From positions 7,944,137 to 8,008,136 of the forward strand of contig OX375872.1 in NCBI GenBank assembly GCA_947359465.1: DNA of 64,000 nt, given 5' to 3'. Source of the DNA: Metellina segmentata. Taxonomy: Eukaryota; Arthropoda; Arachnida; Araneae; Tetragnathidae. The notes below the pieces were generated by a model. That model did no database searches. It was not told the DNA's origin and worked only from the letters and a program-made list of their open reading frames with translations. Below are positions 21,965-33,160 of this stretch, in pieces. A program made the translations under genes and the position numbers. Within the stretch, counting starts at the first letter, position 1, and each line of letters begins with the position of its first letter.

Positions 21965-22560
21965 TTTAGAATTTAAGCGCACATTTTCCCAGAAATTCCT
22001 TACAGTGCTACGTGAGTACTTTCAATCACTCTACTTTTATAAAATATGCTTTGAAAACAATAGAATTCTTTATAAGTTGTTTCTTGCAGTCATAAAACTA
22101 TCCGTAAAGAAAGAAATCAATAATATTCTCTTGTCGAAAAGTGCTTTACAATTTATTACAGCAAATTTTTTTATAATTTTAAGCCCTATTTTCACCTTGT
22201 TCCAGGAACATCTTTCAGTGCTATGCGCGTGAAGTGAATGAATTCAATCACTCCATCTTTAGAAAACAACTTTTTTATTTCTTCCATGTTGTCCCTTTTA
22301 ATTACATAACTATCAGAAAAGAAAGAAATCGGTAATATTCTTGTCTCAATGTGTTTTACTAATTTCTCCAAAGAAGGAAATGCTTTATAGTTTAAAGCAA
22401 AATTTTCCCCTTGTTCCAGAAATTCCTTTCAGTGCTTTCAAGCTTGTGAAACTAATGCTTTGAATCACTTTATTTTCAGAAGATATCAAAGTGGATATAT
22501 TTCCGAATTCAGAAAACCAAATGAATACTATTATTTTGTCACAAAATTATTTCAAAACAA
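21965..22560. repeat. About 200-bp tandem unit, three copies
   Basis: Three diverged units carry TTTCAGTGCT(A/T), TTCAATCACTC, AAGAAAGAAATC and TTCTTGTC(G/T) in order, with CACCTTGTTCCAG or CCCTTGTTCCAG before the TTTCAGTGCT block. They match the array at 16310-16730, so the two arrays probably formed one locus before the intervening DNA, including the Helitron, arrived. Confidence 0.7.
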
Positions 22561-22989
22561 ATCAGGGGTGCATTTTTTACTTTCGTCCTGGGGATACTGT
22601 TAACGAAAGGCAATAACAAAGCAAACTCGACCGCTTAAAAAATTTTATGGATATTCAGTAAAACAATTTCAAACAAAAGTTAATTTTGTAAGCAATATTA
22701 TCACGTACCTACAAGTAAGTTCCTGTGATTTGCAAGTTAATGGTATATTTTCTCAACACTGATTTTTTTAGTGGTAAAACAAAATGTACGCATGGTTATC
22801 ACGTGATCTGTTTAATAATTCTAGATTAAAGAAAGTATCAACTTTCAGCTTACCAAAGAAAAATGAAAGGAATTCAGTTATACGATTCTGTTAAAGAAAC
22901 ATTCAAACCTTATCTGACACATGGATTGTCAAAATATATAAGTGGCTCATTTGTCTCAGTTTTCTTCTGACGTTTCTTACCTAACCGTT
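22561..22989. other. No gene recognised
   Basis: AT-rich unique DNA. Confidence 0.4.
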
Positions 22990-23205
22990 TAGTACAAGGG
23001 GCACATGAAATCTGTCGGTATCCTCTCGTTGGTGTGGTATGGAAGTTTGGTAAGTGGGTTTCAGTTCAGGTGTCTACCTCGTCATCTGATCAAAATTAAA
23101 AGGCGTAGTCCCTTAGGGACTGAACCCATACTGTCGCCAATCGGCCGTTGTGTTGCTCCAGTGTCTGTTAATCAACTGCCTACCTACATTCCTAATCAAA
23201 AGATT
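22990..23205 (+). repeat. SINE-1 copy lacking its head
   Basis: The copy has TACAAGGGGCACATGAA, GGTGTGGTATGGAAGTTTGG, TCAGGTGTCTACCTCGTC, ATCTGATCA and, at the end, GTTGTGTTGCTCCAGTG with CTACCTACA. It lies 125 bp before a minus-strand copy. Confidence 0.7.
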
Positions 23206-23329
23206 CTCAGTTGGACATTGTAAGTTTATCAAGAGTATTTGTGGAGCGTTTCAGTTAACTTTTGGAGTTTCTTTGTTTTCAACTGTTTGATATGGCCTTG
23301 TGATTCTTTTGTTATTCTTTAGTTAGTGG

Positions 23330-23465
23330 TAGTTGATAATTGCGAACCACGGTCAGATGACGAGATCAACCCTGCACATTTCGACACCGAACCAATGGGA
23401 GAACATTTGGGGCTACGACAGATTTAACATGAACCGCGGACGTCTTTAGCTGGACTCTGATTGAT
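23330..23465 (-). repeat. SINE-1 fragment, minus strand
   Basis: It carries GCGAACCACGGTCAGATGAC, GAGAACATTTGGGGCTACG and ACAGATTTAACATGAACC, the family body in reverse. Both ends are missing. Confidence 0.65.
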
Positions 23466-23959
23466 AATTCGTTGTTCTTTCGGAAGGAAAAGAAATATGA
23501 AAAGTAAAAACCGATGCCTGTAACATTTTAGTTTTCCTTTCGTCAGTTTTTCTCAAAATAAATTTAATATTTGTGATTTTCGGACCGTTTTGGCAAATAG
23601 AAATAACTAACAATTTCTGGAAAGAGAGCTGGAATTTTGTAGTTTCAGTTGATTTTACTCAAAATATGAGTCATCAGCCATTCCGTTTTTAATAAATTAC
23701 TATTTCAGCCGTTCACATTAACTCGTTTAAAGGTTTGTAAATTAACTGATTTAATTAAGTTTTAATTGCATTTGATTCACTTAGATTTCACACATGTTTG
23801 GGTACTTGAATAATACTAAAAAATCAATTAGCGTGATCGGAGGATTTGAATAAAAACCTGTAAACGCCTTTGACTTTCATCTCTTTCCATCCTCCTCATC
23901 TTTAACCCTCTGACGGCATAATTGCAGTCTTCCCTGGATGAATTCCAACCATTTTTGAT
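23466..23959. other. No gene recognised
   Basis: AT-rich unique DNA. TTTAACCCTCTGACGGC at about 23902 resembles a piggyBac-type end but no partner end was found. Confidence 0.35.
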
Positions 23960-24455
23960 CTTCTTTACGAATAAAATCTTTCCAAAGGGTTCTTTTTTAC
24001 CGAAAGGACCAACAGAATCTTTCCAAACGTTTTTATTCCAAAGAAATAAGCAATATAATAGTTCCAGAGCATTTTATTCTACAGAATAGGTCAATAGAAT
24101 CGTTGCAAAGAATTAAGACCAATTTTTTAAATTCTATTCTAAGGAAAGGAGCGATAGAATTTTTATAATGGATTATATTCTACAGAAGGAACCAGTAAAA
24201 TTATTTAAAAAAATTATATTATAAGGAAAGGACCAATATATTGAATATTTTTTTTAATGATTCCATTGTAAAAAAGGAATAATAGAATGGGGTGAAGTGA
24301 TTCTAGTGTATGGAAAGGGTCAATAAAATCTTTAAAAGGGATTATTTTCTACAGAATGCTCCAATAGAATCATTCCAAAGAATTCTATTCCGAGGAAATA
24401 AGAAATTGAGTCTTTCAAAATTATTGCATTTTAAATATAGGAGCAATAGAATGTT
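23960..24455. repeat. Degenerate minisatellite, second array
   Basis: The motif (C)AATAGAATCTTTCCAAAG, an ATTCTATTCTAAGG-type stretch and AAAGGACCAAT recurs about eight times with heavy divergence. It is the same motif as at 13985-14285. It ends directly at a SINE-1 copy. Confidence 0.7.
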
Positions 24456-24460
24456 TCCAA

Positions 24461-24760
24461 GGTAACGGATTCGCAATCCGAGGGATGCGAGTTCGAAACT
24501 CGGCCCAAACAAAGTCCGTCGTGTACAACGGGGCTGGAGTACGTTAAATCTGTCATGGTGTCAACTGGCTTCACGTTGCCAAGGTGTGGAAGTTTGGAGA
24601 GTTGGATGCAAGCTCAGGTGTTGACTTCGTCATCTGACGATGGTTCGAAATTACGAGGCGATGTCCTCGGATCTTTCTGGATTGACCGTCGCCAATAGCT
24701 CGCTTTCTTGCTTCACTATGACGTTAATTAACCGATTGAAACCTACCGATTGAGGACAAA
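24461..24760 (+). repeat. SINE-1 copy, near full length
   Basis: The truncated tRNA head retains TAACGGATTCGCAATCCG and a box B (GAGTTCGAAAC). The body follows with CGTCGTGTACAACGGGGCTG, GTACGTTAAATCTGTC, GGTGTGGAAGTTTGGAGAG, CATCTGACGATGGTTCG and the 3' tail (TATGACGTTAATTAACC). Confidence 0.8.
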
Positions 24761-24854
24761 ACCCACCGGAGACGAGCATAGGATGAAAAGAGGAATGTCC
24801 CCACATTTCGGCACATTGTTTGCAGCAAAAAATGGTACCAAAAAGAGTTAAATG

Positions 24855-25075
24855 TATTGGGTAATTAATTAGATCTGGAGCAATACAACGGGCTATTGGT
24901 GACGATCCGAGATTTAAAAAAAAAATCCCTTAGGAAAAGACCTCACCACGTGACATTTGAGGCCACGGCAGATTTAACGTGCTAGTCCCCGTTTATGTGA
25001 TGGAATTTGTTTGGATTCGAACTTACAACCCTCCGTTTGCTAATCCGTTGCGCTTCCAACTGAGCTACGTAGACC
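24855..25075 (-). repeat. SINE-1 reference copy: tRNA-derived SINE with intact head
   Basis: On the minus strand, box A reads TACGTAGCTCAGTTGGAAGC, followed by AACGGATTAGCAAACGGAGG and box B GTTCGAATCC. This is clearly a tRNA-like RNA polymerase III promoter. The family body continues with an ACCGTCGTGTACAA-like stretch, GCACGTTAAATCTG, GGCCTCAAATGTCC, GGATTGATCCCGGACC and GTTGTGTTGCTCCAG, and a tail of GACGTTAATTAACTACC. Here the body is partly deleted. About twenty copies or fragments lie on both strands of this window. Proteins for movement would come from a LINE in trans; no matching LINE tail was identified. Confidence 0.8.
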
Positions 25076-25439
25076 CCCTGTTTATGGGTGAAAATGGTAA
25101 CTAAAAGTTGTAAAAAGCCTAAATATAGCAGATATTAGAGACTTCAAAAAGCTCGCAACGAACTCACCTTTGAGTGAGGGAATCCTGTAGTATCTATTCA
25201 AGGCTTTGTAATAATTGTGTATAGTTGTCAAAGCATGCAATTTTTCGAAACCTTTCAAAAACACAATATTGTTGCAAAAGGGCCCTTTGAGGAAACGCCA
25301 TTTTGTATTATTATTAACTACATGTGTTTTAACGAGTCTTGCCAAACCGCTTCCATTTCGACACATAAATTAACACGATTGAGTAATCCACATTTTGGCA
25401 CAGTGAGTCATAATGTCCACGACGAATTTCATGCCATTT
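25076..25439. other. No gene recognised
   Basis: Short frames on both strands overlap one another without any known motif. Confidence 0.4.
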
Positions 25440-26306
25440 GACAAAATAAAGATTAAGAGCTGTGGGCGGGGAAAGGTGTAGGAGTTTGAAAATCGCCGAC
25501 ATCCAATCGCAGGCCGTCCCTGGAGCTCCGCCTCCCGGCCCATGACATCCATTCGAGGCCGCCGTATTCCAGAATTCCGAACGACGTATCAGCGCTCGCC
25601 GATGGAACCCAGTCTGGCTGCGTCGGCTGCTGCAGCGAGTGAAGTTGGTGGTACTAGCGGCGGCCGTCATTCAGACTTACGGCGGCATGAAGTCACCTTC
25701 GATGGGTCCGAACTCTCCGGGTGCCGTGGACTGAAAGAGTTGAGGACCGATCGGCCTTCCTTGCACCTGGGCTGTTCCCAACTGTGATGCAATTCAACGC
25801 GTGCTTTCGGCTTTCAATAAGAGAACATACAGCACACTATAGATGGTTGCACAATGTTTCTTTATGGAACACAGAGACATTCAAACACCACGTTCCTAAA
25901 AGGTCGCATGGCTTTGCAATCACCGAAATCTCTGCTTTTATAGTTCCTACTGTCGCTTTCTGTGTCTTTATTATGGTTTGTTTTCCATGTAGTTATTCCC
26001 GGTGTTCAAATAAGGCAAACAATCCAACGAATGGAATCATTGTGATAAATTTGCGCCACTTCAACAGTAGAAAGCAGATCTGAGAGCAAATCTGCCGGAC
26101 AATGTGATACAGTTCGGCGAGGAGCATTCGAGTGTTCTTTCGAGATCAGCAACTGTCTTGAACAGTGAAACCATCTCCAAAACCATCGATGTGATTTGGA
26201 ATCGGACAGTCAAATGACCTCTCCAATCAATCTTACCTCTGACCGCCGAATTTGAAAAGCCGTTGAATTTCAGACCAAATCCAGACAAACTTGACTCTAG
26301 TCTAGG
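25440..26306 (+). promoter_or_regulatory. Probable 5' region (promoter/5' UTR) of the LBX gene
   Basis: The block 25440-25780 is visibly GC- and CpG-rich against an AT-rich background, and the GC-richness returns at the coding exon. Its position just upstream of the start codon fits a promoter or untranslated leader. I see no clear TATA box and cannot place the transcription start. Open frames at 25542-25787 and 25721-26083 could be upstream ORFs but show no recognisable protein sequence. An in-frame TAG at 26298-26300, two codons before the ATG at 26307, means the coding frame cannot extend upstream. Confidence 0.5.
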
Positions 26307-26862
26307 ATGTCCAGCTGCTCGGACGATCTGTTGTCTTTTTCGGACAAAGCCCTCTCTTTGTCCTCTCCGCCCGACCTGTTCGAATCTTCGGAGAAGGACG
26401 AGGAAGAGTCTGAGAGCCCGGTATCCCAGGAGCAGACTGAAAACGGCCGAAGTCCTGCTGGTCAAGACGACCTACCGGGGGAAGAGAACTCCGAGAACAA
26501 GCCGGACGACGAGTATTTTCGTCCCATTAAAAAGCTCCGAATGGTGGACGCCAGGGAAGAGATTGTCCCGAGTCCACCAAAACCTCTGACCTCGTTCTTC
26601 ATTAAGGATATTCTGAGCCACAAATCGAGCGGTCAGCGAAGACACTCCATTTCCAGTGGCATAGTTCGGCCGTGGGACCTGACCGATGCGGCCTCCTCGA
26701 GGAGGAGGCCTCGGTCAGCGGATGATGACTCTCGGTCCGAAAAGTCCGAAAGCTCGTACGGGAGTCCGGCTGGACTGCCCCTCAACGCCTCCCCCCTAGA
26801 TGCCCTCTTTGAGATGACCAGCAAGGCTTTCGAGGGACTGGATGCAGAGGAGAAGTCTTCAG
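26307..26862 (+). CDS. lbx: Ladybird/LBX-type homeobox protein, first coding exon (N-terminus only)
   Basis: The exon encodes 185 residues plus one base of the next codon. LBX proteins are nuclear homeodomain repressors that pattern muscle, heart and neurons in flies and vertebrates. Visible motifs are an acidic/Ser-rich start (1-70), PLTSFFIKDIL at 93-103 (an eh1 motif of the type that binds Groucho; vertebrate LBX1 has FSIEDIL at this place), RRHSIS at 111-116, and SPLDALFEMTSKAFEGLDAE at 162-181, matching the SPLCALEELASKTFKGLE block of LBX1. The order and spacing of these blocks identify the family. The start has an adenine at -3, and an in-frame TAG lies two codons upstream. The exon ends TTCAG before GTAAGA, so the splice is phase 1, just before where the homeodomain exon should begin. 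The homeodomain is not in this window. Reading on past the donor gives an unrelated tail to 26972. Confidence 0.87.
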
Positions 26863-26868
26863 GTAAGA
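26863..26868 (+). other. Splice donor of LBX intron 1
   Basis: CAG then GTAAGA is a strong match to the metazoan 5' splice-site consensus. It falls right after the last LBX-like residues, where similarity to the family stops. Confidence 0.8.
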
Positions 26869-27006
26869 GATTCCGTCCAATTAAGGTTGTTTGCTATTGT
26901 GAAGGATCCAGAGCTGGCCACGTTACCTTTAATGTTATGACCCACCCATTTGAAGCCACAACAAAAAAATAACTGAAACAGATTGGAATTAAAAGAGAAA
27001 TATAAT

Positions 27007-27150
27007 GACCACCATATCAAGATTCTTTCAAAACAATAACAGTATTAAGTGCAATAAGCTCCATGTGAAGATTCTTTAAAAACAGTATTAAATGTAATAA
27101 TCACCATATGAGGATTCTATAAAAAACAAAAACGAAAGCAGTATTAAAAG
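27007..27150. repeat. Three short tandem units of about 50 bp
   Basis: CCATATCAAGATTCTTT, CCATGTGAAGATTCTTT and CCATATGAGGATTCTAT each precede an A-rich link and CAGTATTAA. It is a small minisatellite just inside the intron. Confidence 0.65.
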
Positions 27151-28019
27151 TTGTCTCCATAGATTAACCCAGTTCTACACAAACCAGTCTCTTCCCATGT
27201 TATCTTAATGGATTTAAATCCGAGTCCTAGTTGTGTTTGCGTTGACATTGGCTCAGTAACTTAACTTCTAAATGGCATTTGAAAACAACAGCAAATTAAT
27301 TGCAAGGATTTATTACACAAGAAACAAGGAAGAGCATAGAGCCATATAATAAACATCTTAAATTATCTTCGCTTCAACTTCGATAATATTTGTGAAACTG
27401 TGTTAAATTGTCATCTTCGTGATGTACTAAAGCGTTTTACGTGCCATTCTTAAACCCCCACTTCTAGGAAAATCACCACAACCACAATTCAATTTCATGG
27501 AATTTCAAAGTATCTAAACGTGTATATGATATTATCTACCTCATTCAATATATTAAAATAAGTAATGAATTCAATTCTTCATTTAATAAATTAAAATTTG
27601 GTCACTTCTTTCAAACGTAAACAACAATCGTTAACGGAGTAACTGCCCCAGTTCCAACGGATCATAGTGGAGATTGAAACCCGGAAACAGGCATTTGTTT
27701 TGATTAGTCCACTCGTCAGTACGTCAACCTATCAGACGTACTAAAACCCCAAATACGAGAAACATAGCTAAACAGTCTTATCTTTTATACTTATTTGTAT
27801 TATTACCTTTTCACTAACACGAAGGGGACAATTAGCTTAGAATAACGGTTAAATATGAAAGCAATGTTTGTTTAGTAACAAGCATGTTTCTCAATCAAGA
27901 GAGCTTTCTTTGGAAGCAAAACATTTTGAGAGATCTGTCTTTCTGCTATACATATTTGCTCCAGTGCCCTAATGTGTCAGGATTTTCTAGTTTCCTTTTT
28001 GAATAGTGTTTGTGGAGAA

Positions 28020-28205
28020 AAGTGAACACTCACCCTGTATTGAAGTAGGTCACAAAGGAATCACATTAGTAGATTAATTTCGTATAAGATTAGTATAAAG
28101 TTTTACTTTATGTATTGAATGGAAGACCACTCACCCCGCTATTGAAGTAAACCCGAGTAATGAATGGCATAGTAGTCAATTAATTCAATAAGATTAGTGA
28201 ATGAA
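28020..28205. repeat. Tandem duplicate of about 105 bp
   Basis: CACTCACCCTGTATTGAAGT with TAAGATTAGT is repeated as CACTCACCCCGCTATTGAAG with TAAGATTAGT. A third, diverged trace (GCTCACGAACTATTGAAGTA) lies near 29680. Confidence 0.6.
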
Positions 28206-28354
28206 TTTTAAAACTCCATTTCATGTACCCAAATCCAAGTATCTCTTTAATGGATTTGATGACTCAAAGGCCGTTCAAGCTGAGCCAAGTAACCCGTGAA
28301 ATGATTTCGATTGTCCAGGTCTGATATTAATGATATACAGTAACCAGCATTTGG

Positions 28355-28475
28355 GTATAGAAGCGGTTTTCAAACATTATACTTCCAGGCCTACTTCGAA
28401 ACGCCAATTATACTCAGGCCCCACTAAAGTTTTCAATGCAGGAATAATACAATTATACGCGTAACGAAGAAACGC
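28355..28475 (+). repeat. Dispersed repeat, partner at 33060-33160
   Basis: AGAAGCGTTTT or AGAAGCGGTTTT, CCTACTTC(G/A)AA, CGCCAA(T/A)TATACTCAG and ATGCAGGAATAATAC occur in the same order and orientation at both sites. The family is unknown. Confidence 0.6.
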
Positions 28476-29274
28476 TATTTCCGGTTTTATTATCAAACAC
28501 AAAAATAGAGTTAAATGCACTTAAGAAAATGCAGCATATTTCTTAAAAGTTAAAACTTAAGAAAATCAGCTACAGCGATTTTCTTTATCATTAATGTACA
28601 CTTTTCTTTATCATTTATATACACTTATAGTATTACACTTGAAATGTGATGATCAATGAAGCTTTTGATGATTAGAGGCATGCTGTTTTCAGTCTCGTGA
28701 AGGATTGATACTGAAATAGGAATGACGAAATCTAAAGTTTTTAAACTTAAGGTTTCGTCGTTTCATATATAAGTCAGCCCACAGACCTTATATTCTCATA
28801 CAATAAACATTTCGATGCATTCGTCTCTATAGATTTGTCCTATTCTTTGTACGATTTCTTTAGGGCTCATAAATATGGAGAGAATTACGGATATTCCATT
28901 TTACCTATCTCATTTGGAATGTCACCCACACGATATGAGCCAAGGGTTATTAATTATATATTAAAGATAATTAGATAATTTTCCACTTGATAACCTGGCA
29001 TGTTTCAATTTTCAGTTTACTCATTGAGACTCCTTGTCAAATGCGTGATTAATAAACCATATAACAAGTAATTGATTAGCTCAATTACTCGGTGTTGCTC
29101 GAGTTGAATTTTGTTTGTAATTCATTGAAATATTACTCAATGTAATACCTATGGAGATTTTTAATTGTTTTTAGCAAATAGAACGCGGGGGTCAATATAT
29201 TTCCCACAGGATTCTAAATAATGAATTTGTTATTCCTGTGGGATTTGAAATTGTGTTTTTAGCCCCCCTCTCGA

Positions 29275-29420
29275 AACCTAAGTCAAATAGTATAATAAGG
29301 GTTAATATGGAGTCCACGTTATCCGCAGGGTTTGAAAGAATAAGTGGTACAAAATTAACTGTGGTTTGGTCAAACGGTGTTGATTTTTATAGATAACAGA
29401 CTCTACTCTATGTGTAGATA
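29275..29420 (-). repeat. Dispersed repeat, partner at 16725-16850
   Basis: The reverse complement carries ACACCGTTTGACCAAACC, AACCCTGCGGATAA and ATTAACCCTTATTAT, in the same order as the plus-strand copy at 16725. Confidence 0.55.
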
Positions 29421-30129
29421 ATTAGTCCAATGACGTAGATGATTCGTTGTCACAAATCACTTTAACCAAACTTGATGAGGAATGTTATCAAACTAATCGT
29501 AAATGGGTAGCTTTATGAAATGCACACCCATCGAAATTCAATATGCTGTTAATAACTCTATCTCAAATATCATTAATACTTAAAGTATAAAATAGAATTG
29601 AAAACTAAAGTAAAAGTTGCACAATTATTTGTATTATATTTACTAATTTTATAGGAGCGATTTATTTGTGATTGAAAGGTGCTCACGAACTATTGAAGTA
29701 AAGTGTAGACCTAACCTTGTTTAATGAAATACTATTTCCCAAGTTCTTAAGTACCACCCGATGTCTGAAAACTCAGTACAAAATATGAAAAAAAGAAAAT
29801 AGTACTGTGAGAACAATAGCTATTCACATTAATGTTCTTTTTCAACTCTTAAAGTGTACTTCGTCGATGAAAATTCGCATTAACCCTTCACTCACATGAA
29901 TATATTTTGTTAAATTTTTTAAATAATCATCAGGTAAAAAGAACTTTTAGCACTAAGCCCGAGTTTTTGTAGCATTCAAAGGCGTTTCTTTACTTCGGTC
30001 ATTCAAAGCTGTCGTGGAGGTTTTCAATTATTTGAGTTTGGCGATTGAATATCTTTCGTCCAGATAACCACGTCTTTGTCATTTCTAGAGTGTGCCATTT
30101 TCGGGTGGTCGTTTGTTGCAAGTCAGTAC

Positions 30130-30355
30130 AAGAGTGAAACAATTTGGGTTATTACGCCACTATTTTGGTGGACGTTAAATCGGTGTCAAATATACTCAAT
30201 ACTGTCAATACTGTTGTGGAAGTTTGGTAACTGGGGTTCGGAGCAGGCCTCTGACCGTGTGTCAAATTACACGGTGTTGTTCCTTACCTGCAAGACCATC
30301 ATCAATAGCTCTTTGTGTTGATCCAGTGGGACGTTAATTAACTATCTACCTACAC
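30130..30355 (+). repeat. SINE-1 copy, diverged
   Basis: GGACGTTAAATCGGTGTCAA, TGTGGAAGTTTGGTAACTGG, TCTGACCGTGTGTCAAATTA, and a 3' tail GTGGGACGTTAATTAACTAT with CTACCTA. The tRNA head is missing or unrecognisable. Confidence 0.7.
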
Positions 30356-30884
30356 CACTATTTACTGTCAAGCGTACTTCATCGATGAAAATTTGTAAAT
30401 ATTTACCCAAAATATGGATTGCATTTTCAAGATCTAGAGATATCTGTTTGAGGCTGTGAGCATCAATGGAGTTACTAAGGGTTTCAATTCTCCAAATCCA
30501 AAACATAAATTTGATAAGAAAGAGTGAAATAATGAAGATTTGTGCATTTTGAGATAAGAGAAAACTTAAAGGAAATAGTGAATAGGCTTTTTAGAACGAT
30601 CTTAGTATTTCAATTTAGAAAGTGAACGAAAGAAATCAAATTTTGATTTTTCAATTTGGGAAGGAGGTAGATAATTGAATTCAAGTGAAAAAACTCAGTG
30701 GGCTATTTTTGAGAAGAGGAAATTACGGAGAAAATTTATTTCATATCAATAAGTTTAATACTTTACATTCCCTCATGAATGCAACGCAATTTTCCACGTA
30801 ACATCAGTAGAAAAATGCTGCTCTAGATGAGCATTAATACCTTTTCTCCTTTACAATTCCCATTATGAACAGTGCAATGTTTAG

Positions 30885-31095
30885 AAAGAATATTTTAAGT
30901 AACACCACATAGGGTTACTTAACTTTTTTTGGGTTTTCTAAATATTTAATTAAAATTTTCATATGAGTATTTTAAGTAACACATATAACTAACTGCATTT
31001 GGTTTTCTAAATATTTGAAATTAACATTTTCATAACAATTTTTAAGTACTATTTTAAGTAACACAGATAACAGTCTTTGGCTTTGTAAAAATTTC
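30885..31095. repeat. Three tandem units of about 80-95 bp
   Basis: TATTTTAAGTAACAC recurs at about 30892, 30969 and 31047, each time followed by GGTTTTCTAAATATTT or a variant of it and a TTAACATTTTC-like link. Confidence 0.65.
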
Positions 31096-31509
31096 ATTAA
31101 CATTTTTTATTGTTCAACTCTTAATAACTGCCTTCCACTTCATGTAAATGCCAACACCTTAAGTGATAAATTTTGTCAAGTTTTTAAAATTTAGTCTTGG
31201 ACTTTTCAGAACGCTTATGCTAGCTATATATTTTCCAAATATTCTACATACTGCCGTACTTATACTACCGTAATTATACGATCTCAAACGCACAAAAAAC
31301 GAATATATAAACGAAAAGAATTGACATTTTCAAAAGGCAAACGAACGTAAAGTCTGTGTTGTTATAAGCGGTTTGCTTACTTAAGGAAAGGTAAAAACAG
31401 AATACACCGTAATTGCACAGCCTCAAACGTTGAATATATTTTTATTTCCTTTATCCTTCTTTGTTACAATGTTTCAGGGAAAATGAACCCAATGAATTTC
31501 ACGAGGAAG

Positions 31510-31535
31510 TGCAATAACAAGATATCTCGTTCCAT
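31510..31535. repeat. Single copy of the ATATCTCGT palindrome core
   Basis: AACAAGATATCTCGTTCC is a degraded form of the 16-bp palindrome described at 6338-6530, without the rest of the element. Confidence 0.4.
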
Positions 31536-33059
31536 CAAATAATTGACATTCGTAATTAACAATAGCAGGAAAATGTTTTTACTGACTTTTTCATCTTCGT
31601 GTATGTACTAAATCAGTGCCGAGAGCATCATTTGTTGACACACTGCAATTACAGAAAATAAATTGCCCTGTAATATACGTAACCAGATCTAAATTTTCTT
31701 TTTTTACGCTGAACAAAATTCAATGAAAATAATTTCCATTCACAAAAATAAACGTTTAGCACACCTCTTTTTTAATAGCGTTTTAAGTGCAACTCATAAC
31801 AGTAACTTTACATACAATTTTTGTAGTATACCAAACCCGAATGGATAAAATTGCGATAATACTAAAAAATAATTTGAAAGAGTAACCCTAACGTAACGAA
31901 ATCTTGTTTATTGAGTCCGTGAAGATATTACTTATTTTTTAAAGATCTTTAAGTGGTTCAAACATAGATTTTCGCTCCTCCTTCGTTTAATTGCAAGGAA
32001 AATTGAACACTGCGTTAATTAAAATCACAATGGAACAGTAGACTGCAAATCACCATAATTCATTTTTTAATTTAGTGTTAAAATTGAATTGATATTAAAC
32101 TCTGTAGGTTTCAATTACCATGATCTGTTCTGACGGAGTTCCACGTATAACTCCAACAGATACAACAGATATACAGTAAACAAGTATAGTGAGCCTACTA
32201 CAAAAACGCGTTGTTTCCTATTCAGATGTTTTCACATTTTTTAACTTCCATTCACTAACCCTTCGCATTAGTGGTTTTTGATTGGCTTGAAACGATTTTT
32301 GAATAGATCCTGGTAATCTGTTATACATGTATCACTTGATATGTTCATCATGCTTCCAAATTTTGGTTCAAAATGTTGCTTAACCTATGCTTTTTTGTAC
32401 TTTAAGGTATTTTACAATTTCTTTTGATTTAGAATTGAGTGATACACTCTCTTACCAAATGAAATTAATTTGATTGATCTGTGCACAAGTTATCGTTAGG
32501 TGTTATGTATTATGCAATAACTTTCGAACAATTTAATATTTTGTTCGAAACTTCATGAATTTTTTTGTATAAAACAATCAGTAAATTGTATAACTAACAG
32601 ACAGCAAAAGTTTGTTTTTGAAAGTCCACTGTACCTTTAAGAACCCACACATTTCGAAAATATCAATTATCATAATTTTAGATCTATTTTAAATGATACT
32701 TTATTTAGTTTTTATTAGGTTAGAAAAAAAAACCTTGATTTTTTAACTTTAAACTCAATTTTCTCAAAATGGACACTGTCTATCCTTCTATCTAATCAAA
32801 CTTTCCCAACAGGTTTGGAAAGTATCATAGTTCTTAGTGAAGTGACCTTTTGTATAACTGGAAAGCAGACACATATCTAGAAAATAATTTCGATCGAAAA
32901 ATTTTCGAATCAAAGGGCGTAATACTAAATGGTTTCACTTGGCCAAGCTTTTCCAAACACCGTAACCAGATACGGCCCTTGTGCCAACCAAACACCGTAA
33001 AGAAGTTAGAGCAATTTGGGTTCACCTGGTCTCCCAACAACAATACCCTCGATCCAGAA

Positions 33060-33160
33060 TTTGTGTATCGAAGCGTTTTTCTCAGACACTTCCAAGCCTA
33101 CTTCAAATCGCCAAATATACTCAGTAGTATATAATGCAGGAATAATACTGGAATACTATC
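33060..33160 (+). repeat. Dispersed repeat, partner at 28355-28475
   Basis: See the partner entry. Here the sequence runs from TATCGAAGCGTTTTTC to ATGCAGGAATAATACTGG. Confidence 0.6.

Noticed and set aside
25542..26083. ORFs upstream of the LBX exon as an additional protein
   Set aside because: Neither resembles a known protein, and they lie in the probable 5' region; at most upstream ORFs.
26863..26972. Continuation of the LBX reading frame past the donor (36 more residues)
   Set aside because: LBX similarity stops exactly at the GTAAGA donor, and the extra residues look like translated intron.
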